A DNA stretch of 64,000 nt from Tatumella morbirosei (GCF_000757425.2 NZ_JPKR02000004.1:1-64000), one strand, 5' to 3'. Shown: positions 49,144-56,938, counted from the first letter of the stretch. The notes: generated by a model from the letters alone, not told the origin. Translations and numbers: made by a program.

Positions 49144-49427
49144 TTAACACTTACCGTATGGTTATTCACACAACTGATTGTTAACACAACAACTGTCACT
49201 TTCCGAAGACCACAGGTATTAGTAGGTTCAGGAAAGAATAGCTGATATTCATCACAGAGGCCGCTACGGTCAGCGCCGGATATCCACTCTTTCCATAAGC
49301 AAGCGGCAGCTGAATGGCTTCATTCAGATAGAATTCCGGTTGCAGCAAAAGTAGATAGCATAGAGTGCTGCAACCTTTTATAATTCAAAAGCGTTTATAA
49401 ACTGTAGCGACTGAGCAGGGAGCCATT
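49144..49427. other. Intergenic, likely phage debris and cassette promoter
   Basis: Between the Tfa remnant and the AT-rich cassette there is no supported gene. A minus-strand open frame (QPEFYLNEAIQLPLAYGKSG onward) ends at a TGA near 49196 but I cannot assign it. The last ~60 bases are AT-rich and probably contain the cassette promoter. Confidence 0.35.
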
Positions 49428-50120
49428 ATGTACTACAGCAATCAGGTTATCAGTTATTTACAGGCCAACAATATTCTTGCGCTAAAACTTGACCACGCAA
49501 TAACCGGTGTTGGAAAAGCCGTATCAAATCAAATTGAAACAATAGCTGCGGGTGCGCAACGAGTACTGTTTTACACATCCTGTTTTACTGATAAATATCA
49601 GGATGTGTGTAAAAAACAAAACAATGAGGACATTAGATTTACTAAAGGTGTTCACCATCTTTTACAGCATAAAGGCGTCGTAAATAACATATTAGAATCC
49701 TATTTTGAAGAAGTATTCAAAAATAAAACATCAGAACAATTAGAACATATTAAACATATTCTCATGCGGGTAAATGTGCATATTGCTGCTAACTCCCTAA
49801 CCAAAGCCGGGTTCGCTTTAGCTACGGCCGCATCTGTCTCAGTTGGTATGAATCTTAGCCTGGAGATGGGGGCTATTGCCGGACGTACAGCAGGGGTTGC
49901 AGTGACAGTAGTTGGAATATATGGAGTTGTGCAGAAGGCCGCCGAAAGTGCGGAACGCCTCCGTTTTAGTTACCCTGCATTTTTTTCTGCACTTTATGCA
50001 CAAGAAATTGAAATGATGTATTTCCTGGTCGAACCATTATTTGAACGTGCCGAAGCCTTCAAAGCACCATGGGCATCAGATGAAGAAATTGCTGATATCA
50101 TCCAAAGAATGATTAGGTAA
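49428..50120 (+). CDS. Unknown protein with Gly/Ala-rich hydrophobic hairpin (candidate T6SS effector)
   Basis: A 230-residue protein of unknown family. Residues ~1-125 are hydrophilic and helical; ~127-165 form two Gly/Ala-rich hydrophobic stretches (GFALATAASVSVGMNLSLEM; AGRTAGVAVTVVGIYGVV) that could insert in a membrane as a hairpin; the rest is hydrophilic, ending EEIADIIQRMIR. Good AGGGAG ribosome site. It is far more AT-rich than the flanking chromosome. A two-helix membrane protein follows after 2 bp, then an Hcp gene. By context it could be a pore-forming T6SS cargo, but this is inference only. Confidence 0.6.
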   Translation: MYYSNQVISYLQANNILALKLDHAITGVGKAVSNQIETIAAGAQRVLFYTSCFTDKYQDVCKKQNNEDIRFTKGVHHLLQHKGVVNNILESYFEEVFKNKTSEQLEHIKHILMRVNVHIAANSLTKAGFALATAASVSVGMNLSLEMGAIAGRTAGVAVTVVGIYGVVQKAAESAERLRFSYPAFFSALYAQEIEMMYFLVEPLFERAEAFKAPWASDEEIADIIQRMIR

Positions 50121-50122
50121 CT

Positions 50123-50311
50123 ATGATGTCATTTATTAAGAGAGTGATTGTATGGCTGTGTCAACAGTTATTTTCGCTTTATGCACCACCACTATGTATT
50201 ATTATATTCGCAGTTGCTTTTGTGAAAATGTTTCCAGATGGGCCTGTCTGGCCTGTCGGTGTGTTTGCTTTATTCATCATTTTTATATTTGGAAAATATA
50301 TCAAATGGTGA
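50123..50311 (+). CDS. Small two-helix membrane protein (candidate immunity)
   Basis: A 62-residue protein with two hydrophobic segments (about residues 8-34 and 42-58) joined by a short loop, FPDGPVWPVG. It starts two bases after the upstream stop, so it is translated with the 230-residue protein. Small inner-membrane proteins next to pore-forming toxins are often immunity proteins, which is the only basis for the suggestion. No family recognised. Confidence 0.55.
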   Translation: MMSFIKRVIVWLCQQLFSLYAPPLCIIIFAVAFVKMFPDGPVWPVGVFALFIIFIFGKYIKW

Positions 50312-50342
50312 TATCAAAATTTATTGATTATAAGGAAATATA

Positions 50343-50822
50343 ATGTCTACTCCCGCACACCTATGGCTTGAAGATGAAACCGGCTCTCCGGTTGTTGGTA
50401 GTTGCATGATGCCACTACGATTAGGATCAATTGAGCTTAAATCATTTTCCCACGGAGTCACTATTCCTGTAGATCCAAGCTGGGGAAAACTGACTGGTAC
50501 ACGTGTTCATCGGCCTATAACAATAGTGAAAGAATTCGACCAGACCACGCCACTTTTGTACCGTGCGATATGTGAAGGCCGAACGATGAAAAAAGCAACA
50601 TTCAAAATGTACCGTATTCTGGAATCAGGTATTGAGGCGGAGTATTTCAATATCCTCCTGGAGAATGTCAAAATCACCACCGTTGCACCACAACTTTCAC
50701 CAACCGGCATTAGCAGCACTCATCTTGAAACGCTGGAAATGCGTTATGAAGCTATCACCTGGAAGTACACGGATGGGAATATTATTTACCGTGATTCATG
50801 GAATGACCGTTGTTGCGCCTGA
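50343..50822 (+). CDS. hcp: Orphan Hcp-family T6SS tube protein
   Basis: A 159-residue protein of the Hcp family: GSIELKSFSHGVTIPVDPSW, then GKLTGTRVHRPITIVKEFDQTTPLLYRAI and an Ile/Trp-rich C-terminal beta strand (YEAITWKYTDGN). In E. coli-type Hcp the same places read HIVTVPTDPQSGQPAGQRVH and AVPLLYNALSSGE. Hcp rings stack into the T6SS tube and can carry effectors inside. An AAGGA site lies upstream. No other T6SS structural gene is in the window, so it must use a machine encoded elsewhere. Confidence 0.85.
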   Translation: MSTPAHLWLEDETGSPVVGSCMMPLRLGSIELKSFSHGVTIPVDPSWGKLTGTRVHRPITIVKEFDQTTPLLYRAICEGRTMKKATFKMYRILESGIEAEYFNILLENVKITTVAPQLSPTGISSTHLETLEMRYEAITWKYTDGNIIYRDSWNDRCCA

Positions 50823-51010
50823 TCCCTGCTCTGATATGAAGCGCCAAAAGTGATGAGAACATTACGCAGACAAACTGAATAAACAGCTCAGCGAATAGAT
50901 GAACATGGGTGGACTTGCACCCACCCAGTGTTCAGACTTTAATCATATCTTTCATTCCTCTGCCAAACACTGTCCAGCATTCTGCAGTGATTTTAATAAT
51001 CAAGGGTAGA
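50823..51010. other. Gap after hcp with hairpin
   Basis: No gene. ATGGGTG near 50907 pairs with CACCCA near 50919 around GACTTG, a small stem-loop that may end the hcp transcript; there is no T-run directly after it. Confidence 0.35.
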
Positions 51011-51185
51011 TTACTGCGGTTTCACAGGCCATCTGAGATTCGGAGCGCCTGACACATCGGTGATAATGTCCAACAGCAGCTGCGTCTGCCATGCTTGGGT
51101 AATCCCGTTTGCCTCGCTCACGCGCGCCGTCTTTTCGCTGGCCGCCGCGTCAAGCTGCGGCTGCTGCTGTGCATCGCTGTGTAGT
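51011..51185 (-). pseudogene. Phage tail-fibre assembly (Tfa) C-terminal remnant, copy 2
   Basis: The minus strand reads QPQLDAAASEKTARVSEANG, ITQAWQTQLLLDIITD, VSGAPNLRWPVKPQ, stop at 51011. It shares TQAWQTQLL--IIT-V and the APN/DI-WPVKP ending with copy 1 at 48967 but has lost about 20 residues in between. It has no start. Its N-terminal limit at about 51185 abuts the toxin fragment on the other strand. Confidence 0.65.
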
Positions 51186-51186
51186 C

Positions 51187-51617
51187 CCCCCCTGATAGAT
51201 CCAACCGATATTGCTCTTATCGCTTTTGGTCTCTTCCGAATTTTCCGCGCGGGTCGCGCACTATTTGAAGCAGGTACGCGCACTGCCGTCAGCGCAAAAC
51301 TCAGCCAGGCGACAATTATGTTTTTGCGCGCCCGGTTAAAAACCGGGTTATCTGCCCGTAACCTCAAAATGACTGAAACAGCCGCCCGGCATATGTACGA
51401 TCCGGGACGCTATGTCCCATTACATCTTCAGGAAAAAGCCATCCGCTACGGCAGACGTATGGCTGATCCCCGTAAAGGGGAAGGAATGTTCCGTTACGAA
51501 ACTGAGATGTATAAACTGAATCGTAAGAGAAACCTTACCGGGTATAAGAAGTACACTCTTGAGGTTGTGGTAAGGGAGTCAGACTGGACAATTACCCATT
51601 TTAAATATTTTGATTAA
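51187..51617 (+). pseudogene. Orphan polymorphic-toxin C-terminal domain
   Basis: The frame from IDPTDIALIAFGLFRIFRAG to the stop at 51617 looks like the tip of a polymorphic toxin: a hydrophobic pre-toxin linker with FRAGRALFEAGTRTAVSAKL, then a compact basic domain (YVPLHLQEKAIRYGRRMADP, then GMFRYETEMYK and YTLEVVVRESDWTITHFKYF). The C-terminal part resembles small RNase-type toxin domains in size and strand pattern, but the fold is not assigned. No delivery domain and no good start remain; the only in-frame ATG inside is 51318. The open frame upstream of 51187 is antisense to the Tfa remnant and is not real. Confidence 0.55.
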
Positions 51618-51634
51618 CCGGGAGGAAAGTTCGC

Positions 51635-52075
51635 ATGTTTGATATCAGAAATGAAGAATTCGTTTTCGCGGTCTTTCCCTTTGAGCGTGTCGTGGATGAC
51701 GAGGCCGATCCGGTGAATCATCTCTGGGACCGGGTTAAGTCTTTAGTGGAGTTTTCAGTAAGCGGGGTGAAGGTACAGTTTCAAACCGAATTTACTGTGG
51801 GTGAGCTAAAAGTTCTGCGTGAACATTTTGCTGCATGTTATGAATCGGTAAAGGTCCAGCGGGAGACTGAACCGTTCAATTTTAGTAGCGATCTCAATCA
51901 GTTGAATATGTTGCTAAGGAAAGTGGAGGGTGATGAGATTGTGATGATTGAATATGTACTACGCCCGGAATCTCATGCCGACAGTGTCCTGGTAAAAGGT
52001 GAATTCGGCATTAATGAAAGCTATTTCCCGGACATCCTTAAGCGGCTGGATGAAATGATTGCCTGGCCGGAATAA
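51635..52075 (+). CDS. Immunity protein, WapI-like
   Basis: A 146-residue cytoplasmic acidic protein with a strong GGAGG ribosome site, 17 bp after the toxin fragment. The pattern FTVGELKVLREHFAACYESV, then FGINESYFPDILKRLDEMIA resembles the WapI-type immunity family (T-DEF--F---L--LY ... F-I-QTYLP-II--L). It is intact although its toxin has lost the delivery part, which is usual for orphan toxin-immunity modules kept for self-protection. Confidence 0.6.
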   Translation: MFDIRNEEFVFAVFPFERVVDDEADPVNHLWDRVKSLVEFSVSGVKVQFQTEFTVGELKVLREHFAACYESVKVQRETEPFNFSSDLNQLNMLLRKVEGDEIVMIEYVLRPESHADSVLVKGEFGINESYFPDILKRLDEMIAWPE

Positions 52076-52436
52076 CATTCTGATTTTTCTGGCATGAGCA
52101 TAAGCGCCCCCGGCTACAATGGGGTGTTTTTGTATCCAGAAAACCCCCAGCCAGGCTGGCGATCAGAGGGAACTTGCGGGTGGCCATTCTCAGGCAACCC
52201 GGTTGTTGTCACTGGTAATCCGCTCTTTAAAACGTCTAAGATGCGGATCAAAGCACCGGACAGTGACGCGGGAACATAGGTTCCGCCTCATTTGGACCTG
52301 TACCACCTGTCCGGGGGCTTATCGCAGCTGTCGGGCCCGTGGCCTGGGGCATTAATCGCTGCGAGGGATTTCGCAGTTGTCACAGGAAACGTGACAAGCC
52401 ACAATCAGCTTATCGTGAGTAAAGGAGAACTCCGTT
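52076..52436 (+). other. No intact gene; possible remnant before DUF1493 copy B
   Basis: Short open frames occur but none has coding character. One frame ending shortly before 52437 reads ARDFAVVTGNVTSHNQLIVS, which weakly recalls the end of the membrane-protein partner found before copy A (D----------H--LIV). If so, copy B also once had a partner. The match is too weak to call. Confidence 0.3.
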
Positions 52437-52751
52437 ATGAAACAGGCAGAAGTAGTAAAACAGCTTATAAAAAAATATTTTTGGGAAATGCAGGAAGAGG
52501 CTTCTCTGAGTACCGGTAAGGAGCCTGTATTACCCGAAGAAGCTTTAGATTTTCTTGATGAATATTTTGAATCACTGAGTATTGATCCGTCCGGATTTGA
52601 TTTTCGGAGATACTTTCCGAATGAAGGCATCTGGTTTCTGCCAAATAAGATTTTGCCTGAGTATATGAAAACAGATCATCATCAGGCTGAACCATTGACA
52701 GTAAAGATGTTGATTGAGGCGGCTGAGGCCGGTCATTGGTTGGACAGGTAA
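52437..52751 (+). CDS. DUF1493-family protein, copy B
   Basis: A 104-residue protein, EEASLSTGKEPVLPEEALDF then EYFESLSIDPSGFDFRRYFP and the C-terminal LTVKMLIEAAEAGHWLD. The family pattern (STGK ... SGFDFRRYFP ... EAAEAGHW) is clear and closest to copy C. The start is supported by GGAG nine bases upstream. It is on the strand opposite to copies A and C. Function unknown. Confidence 0.78.
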   Translation: MKQAEVVKQLIKKYFWEMQEEASLSTGKEPVLPEEALDFLDEYFESLSIDPSGFDFRRYFPNEGIWFLPNKILPEYMKTDHHQAEPLTVKMLIEAAEAGHWLDR

Positions 52752-52807
52752 GCCTTTTAGTTATTAGTAACAGGCATGTATATCCTGCTATCAGAAATCT
52801 GAAGGTT

Positions 52808-53197
52808 TTAAAATTCCGAAAAATTAGCAGAATGTCCGTTTGAAATCAGATATTCAACAGTGAGTGCTCTGACTGTACTCACCCATTCTGAAGGGGTCAT
52901 ATCCCATCGGCAAGGTGTAAACTCGCCGTTATAACGAGCGAGAATTACCTCATAGCCATCATCCTGATTTTCAATTTCATTCAGGTTAGCCAGAAGCTGC
53001 CGGAGACTGAAGGGGGTTGCAGTTTTCAGGTAATCATACAAAAGAGTAGAGAAATCACAATCCTCATCAATCAGATCACAGTCCTGACCAAAATTAATAA
53101 TAATGACGGTGTCGGGTTCACATGGTTTAGAAGTATCAGTATCCATATCTGTCTCATGGGGCTGGGTAAGCGGTGACAATATCCAATGCTTAGTCAT
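52808..53197 (-). CDS. Unknown acidic protein coupled to DUF1493 copy C
   Basis: A 129-residue protein. I place the start at ATG 53197, which overlaps the DUF1493 stop by eight bases; a longer frame upstream is antisense-like extension inside copy C. The chain is acidic (DCDLIDEDCDFSTLLYDYL), with ENQDDGYEVILARYNGEFTP and WDMTPSEWVSTVRALTVEYL near the end. It has no membrane segment or signal peptide and no family I recognise. An immunity or antitoxin role is possible from the setting. Confidence 0.5.
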   Translation of the reverse strand: MTKHWILSPLTQPHETDMDTDTSKPCEPDTVIIINFGQDCDLIDEDCDFSTLLYDYLKTATPFSLRQLLANLNEIENQDDGYEVILARYNGEFTPCRWDMTPSEWVSTVRALTVEYLISNGHSANFSEF

Positions 53198-53513
53198 AAA
53201 GCCAGCGTCCCGCTTTTGCAGACTCAGTGAGCATTCTGATGGTAAAAGGCTGTGGTTGATGTCTGTCTGAGCGTAAAACGGCGGGCAGTAGAGGATTAGG
53301 GAGAAACGGCAATATAAGTCTTGGGAAATAACGACGCCAGTCCATCGAATGACAATCAACGCCAAAAGCTTCAACATATTTATCGACCAGTTCATAGACA
53401 TCTTCAGCAACAGTCAGATATTTACCGGTGCTGAGCGATGAATCAATATCAAGCGCTTCGCAGCGTAATTCATCTCTGACAAAGTTAAGCACAGTATCAT
53501 CGACAGTTGTCAT
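53190..53513 (-). CDS. DUF1493-family protein, copy C
   Basis: A 107-residue protein, SSLSTGKYLTVAEDVYELVD then YVEAFGVDCHSMDWRRYFPR and the C-terminal FTIRMLTESAKAGRWLYD. The pattern STGK ... DWRRYFP ... ESAKAGRW matches copies A and B. Its ATG overlaps the stop of an upstream remnant (ATGA), as for copy A. A 129-residue protein is coupled downstream. Confidence 0.78.
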   Translation of the reverse strand: MTTVDDTVLNFVRDELRCEALDIDSSLSTGKYLTVAEDVYELVDKYVEAFGVDCHSMDWRRYFPRLILPFLPNPLLPAVLRSDRHQPQPFTIRMLTESAKAGRWLYD

Positions 53514-53560
53514 ATCCGGTCCTCAGGTTTAACCATAAGGTTATAGTGCGGGATTGTTCT
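53510..53560 (-). pseudogene. C-terminal remnant of a membrane partner before DUF1493 copy C
   Basis: The minus strand just before copy C reads RTIPHYNLMVKPEDRI, stop, overlapping the copy C start by four bases. It aligns with CTVHHYNLIVRPEDKIW at the end of the copy A partner. Upstream residues no longer match, so only the tail survives. Confidence 0.55.
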
Positions 53561-54211
53561 GTGTGAAGTTACGAATTTAACCGTCCTGAACTTGTTTCCC
53601 GCTGGCTGACCGTGTAGCAGAAGGTAGCAATTCAGAATACGCTATTACCCCATGTTCTCAGAGAAGATTATCAGGCAGCACACTGGCGATTATCGATTGT
53701 TATCTGGTTGCTGGCTAAGAAATATTACCGTGGTTATCTCTTTTCCTGAATCATTCACGATGGTCCAATAACGCCTTAAATTATCCGGTCCCTCCCCGCT
53801 AACAGGTTATTCCAACCGGTTAAGGCCGCTTTGCACTGATGCGGCCACCGGTCTCTATCAGCCGGCAGGGTATCGGGAGTTCCCCCTCGTATAGCGAAGA
53901 GTCACTTCGCGCTAATTCATTTCGTTTCCCGCTGCTGGCAAGGGGATTGCATAGAAGATTGATGCCTGGCGGGAAGTAACGGCTGGCTTTTATCAGCCTG
54001 TGCGTTCCTGACAGAGTGATTTGGTTATAAGCGATGGCAATAACATATATTTTTTCATACTATGGCCGAAGGTGTTTTGCTTCGGATTTAGTCTTCCATT
54101 TTAAAAAATACCTCAAGTTAACAACCAGATAAAAATGAAGATCGCTAAATTCTTGCCGGGGTAATTTCAGAACCCACCGGCTGCAACAGTCTCTTTTACA
54201 GGGGGAGTTTT
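53561..54211. other. Intergenic, right edge of the island
   Basis: About 650 bp without a supported gene. It contains the promoter of the DUF969 operon near the right end (AT-rich 54020-54150). I looked for a copy of the tRNA-Ile2 3' end as an attachment site and saw none, so the island boundary here is not defined. Confidence 0.35.
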
Positions 54212-54934
54212 ATGAATGGTACGGAGTTGTTGCCACTGGTCGGTATACCGATCGTGGTCATTGGTTTTGCCATACGCTTTAATCCGCTGTTGGTCGTGGT
54301 GGTGGCAGGGCTGGCGACCGGCTTGCTCACCGGGATGGATTTCGGCACGTTGCTGGAAACCTTTGGCGAAAAATTCGTCAGCAGTCGCTCGCTGGCGGTG
54401 TTTATTTTGATTCTTCCGGTGATTGGGCTTCTGGAACATTACGGCCTGAGAGAGCGCGTTCAGTCCTGGGTCGCTCAGATGGCCAGCGCGACATCGGCGC
54501 GAATTCTGATGATCTACTTTGTCGCCAGAGAAGGTACGGCGGCGCTCGGTTTAATGTCAATCGGCGGCCATGCACAAACGGTCAGGCCTTTGCTGGCCCC
54601 CATGGCCGAAGGCGCTGCGCTGAATAAGTACGGTGAACTTCCTCAGACCATCCGTGACAAAATCAAAGCCCATGCCGCCGCCTGTGACAATATCGCGGTC
54701 TTTTTTGGTGAAGATATCTTTATCGCTTTTGGTGCGGTGTTACTGATTGATGCCTTCCTGAGGGAAAACGGTATAACCGGCGTCGAACCGCTGCATATCG
54801 GTCTGTGGGCGATTCCTACAGCCATCGCGGCATTAATTATTCATATGTCCCGTTTATTGCGGCTTGATGCCAGTATTCACCGGGAAGTCATGGCCTGGAA
54901 AGCAACTCAGACACACGGGGAGACCAGCGAATGA
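54212..54934 (+). CDS. DUF969-family membrane protein
   Basis: A 240-residue inner-membrane protein with about five to six hydrophobic segments and the family stretches LPLVGIPIVVIGFAIRFNPL and AREGTAALGLMSIGGHAQTV. Strong AGGGGGAG ribosome site. It overlaps the DUF979 gene by four bases. DUF969 and DUF979 proteins form a conserved pair, thought to be a transporter and often found near pyroglutamyl peptidase; no such peptidase is in this window. Confidence 0.82.
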   Translation: MNGTELLPLVGIPIVVIGFAIRFNPLLVVVVAGLATGLLTGMDFGTLLETFGEKFVSSRSLAVFILILPVIGLLEHYGLRERVQSWVAQMASATSARILMIYFVAREGTAALGLMSIGGHAQTVRPLLAPMAEGAALNKYGELPQTIRDKIKAHAAACDNIAVFFGEDIFIAFGAVLLIDAFLRENGITGVEPLHIGLWAIPTAIAALIIHMSRLLRLDASIHREVMAWKATQTHGETSE

Positions 54935-55917
54935 CCACCTTGATTACCATGAACCGTGTATATTATCTGATTGGTTTTATCGTGATGTTACTGGTGGTGA
55001 TGACATTACGCGATCGCGGTAACCCTAAACGCTTTACCACTGCACTGTTTTGGTTCCTGTTCGGCAGTATTTTCCTGTTCGGCGATCTGATGATACAGGA
55101 ATTAGGTCACTCGCTGGCGTATCGCATTATTGGCGGCGCAGTTATCGTCATCGCTTTGCTGGCCGGCTTTGGCCTGGTGGGTAAAGGGCATTATAAAACG
55201 TCTGGCGAGGCTGAACGGATTGCCTCTTCACAGCGGCTGAAAAACTGGCTTTTCTTACCGGCTGTGCTGATTCCTGTGGTCACGGTACTGGGTACCTTGT
55301 TTCTGAAGGGCGTGTCAGTCGGCGGGGTGTATCTGATTGATCAGCAACAACTCACACTGGCTGCCTTATGTGTGGCTTGTCTGACTGCTATTTTAACCGG
55401 CTGGTGGCTGACCCGTGGCACGCCACTTGAAGCTGTGCGGCAATCGCGGCGCCTGATTGATACCATTGGCTGGGCAGTGATACTGCCGCAGATGCTGGCG
55501 ATGTTGGGCGGGGTATTTGTGGCAGCCAATACGGGGCATTCGGTTCAAAAGATAGTGAGTCTGTTTGTGAACCCGGATAACCGTTTTATGCTGGTGGTGA
55601 TTTATTGTGTCGGTATGGCCCTCTTCACCATGATTATGGGGAATGCCTTTGCGGCTTTCCCGGTATTGAGTGCGGGGATAGCGCTGCCTTTCCTGATTAC
55701 TATCCAACATGCTAATCCGGCGCCGCTGCTGACCATTGGGATGTATGCAGGTTATTGCGGAACATTAATGACGCCGATGGCGGCGAATTACAATATCGTT
55801 CCCGCGGCATTGCTGGAGTTGAAAGATAAGTATCAGGTGATCAAAATACAGATCCCAACGGCAATCACCCTGCTGGTGGTTAACGTTTTCCTCATGTATT
55901 TTCTCGTTTTTCGATAA
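54931..55917 (+). CDS. DUF979-family membrane protein
   Basis: A 328-residue inner-membrane protein with about nine hydrophobic segments, including FIVMLLVVMTLRDRGNPKRF at the start and YAGYCGTLMTPMAANYNIVP near the C-terminus, which is typical of the family. It is the partner of the DUF969 protein and overlaps it by four bases. The substrate of the presumed transporter is unknown. Confidence 0.82.
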   Translation: MTTLITMNRVYYLIGFIVMLLVVMTLRDRGNPKRFTTALFWFLFGSIFLFGDLMIQELGHSLAYRIIGGAVIVIALLAGFGLVGKGHYKTSGEAERIASSQRLKNWLFLPAVLIPVVTVLGTLFLKGVSVGGVYLIDQQQLTLAALCVACLTAILTGWWLTRGTPLEAVRQSRRLIDTIGWAVILPQMLAMLGGVFVAANTGHSVQKIVSLFVNPDNRFMLVVIYCVGMALFTMIMGNAFAAFPVLSAGIALPFLITIQHANPAPLLTIGMYAGYCGTLMTPMAANYNIVPAALLELKDKYQVIKIQIPTAITLLVVNVFLMYFLVFR

Positions 55918-55942
55918 TGCGGCAACAGACTAAGGAGTGGGT

Positions 55943-56938
55943 ATGAAGTTAACTGAACAACAGGCGGAAGCCTTTGCACGGATGCCATTGCAGTATCTGC
56001 GCCAGCAATATCCAAACCACATTATGCATTTACTTAACGGGGATGCTGATGTTTTGTCTCCCCGGGAATTGCATCCGGTTTTCTATGGCTGTTATGACTG
56101 GCACTCTGCGGTTCATGGTTACTGGCTATTGCTTCGCAGTCTACGCCTCTATCCGGAGCTTAGCTGCCGGAAAGATATCATCATACTGTTTGATGAACAC
56201 TTCACGCCGGACAATATTGCCCGGGAACTGGCCTATTTTAATGCACCTTCCCGTGAGTCGTTTGAACGCCCGTACGGATACGGATGGTTACTGGCGCTGG
56301 CACAGGAACTTAACAACTCATCTTTACCTCAGGCTGCTGAATGGGCCCGTTGCCTGGAACCATTGACCCGGAATATCCGTGACCGACTGATGGATTATCT
56401 GAGTAAATTAACCTACCCGATTCGGGTAGGGACTCATTTTAATACCGCGTTCGCTCTGATATTGGGACTGGATTATGCGAGCTCGCAGCATGACCAGACG
56501 CTTGAGCAGGCGATTCTGAATGCCGCAAACGGTTATTATCTCGCGGACATTAACTACCCGGCACATTATGAGCCCGCAGGGGATGAATATATTTCAGGGG
56601 CGCTGGTGGAAGCGTTGTTAATGAGTAAGGTGACAACTGACTTTGCTGGCTGGTTCGATAATTTCTTACCGAATCCAGGCGCTGTTGCATCACTGATGAA
56701 CCCGGCAGTGGTCAGTGATCGTACTGACCCTAAAATCGCTCATCTTGACGGGTTAAACCTGAGCCGGGCCTGGTGTATGAAACATATCTCTTATGCCTTA
56801 CCCGAAGATTATCCCGCACAGGATGAGTTAAAGGGGGCCATACAGCGCCATCTTCAGGCCAGTGTGGGGCATGTGGTAGACAGTCATTATAGCGGCGGCC
56901 ACTGGTTAGCCAGTTTTGCTTTGCTGGCACTGGAGTAA
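55943..56938 (+). CDS. DUF2891-family protein
   Basis: A 331-residue soluble protein rich in aromatic residues, with HPVFYGCYDWHSAVHGYWLL (~residues 46-65), DEHFTPDNIARELAYF and YGYGWLLALAQEL. The DWHS-HGYW and later HYEPAGDEYISGALVEA motifs recall alpha/alpha-barrel glycoside-hydrolase-like folds, but the family has no proven activity. ATG 55943 has AGGAG five bases upstream; a GTG at 55937 is less likely. It follows DUF979 by 25 bp and is part of the same operon. Confidence 0.8.
   Translation: MKLTEQQAEAFARMPLQYLRQQYPNHIMHLLNGDADVLSPRELHPVFYGCYDWHSAVHGYWLLLRSLRLYPELSCRKDIIILFDEHFTPDNIARELAYFNAPSRESFERPYGYGWLLALAQELNNSSLPQAAEWARCLEPLTRNIRDRLMDYLSKLTYPIRVGTHFNTAFALILGLDYASSQHDQTLEQAILNAANGYYLADINYPAHYEPAGDEYISGALVEALLMSKVTTDFAGWFDNFLPNPGAVASLMNPAVVSDRTDPKIAHLDGLNLSRAWCMKHISYALPEDYPAQDELKGAIQRHLQASVGHVVDSHYSGGHWLASFALLALE

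Noticed and set aside
51060-51186. N-terminal extension (MIMSNSSCVCHAWV...) of the toxin fragment
   Set aside because: It is the reverse complement of the tail-fibre-assembly remnant on the minus strand, so it is not protein-coding on the plus strand.
50343-51617. Hcp and the toxin fragment as one frameshifted evolved Hcp
   Set aside because: They are in the same frame, but stops and an oppositely oriented Tfa remnant lie between, so they are not a simple split gene.
52092-52279. Open frame of 61 codons (MSISAPGYNG...) as a PAAR-like protein
   Set aside because: Resemblance to PAAR proteins was only impressionistic; no metal-binding pattern and no ribosome site.
53198-53410. Longer start for the 129-residue protein, giving 200 residues
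   Set aside because: The extension lies wholly within DUF1493 copy C in another frame; the overlapping ATG at 53197 is the natural start.
53561-54211. Attachment site repeating the tRNA-Ile2 3' end
   Set aside because: No stretch matching the last 20 bases of the tRNA was seen in the island or at its right edge.
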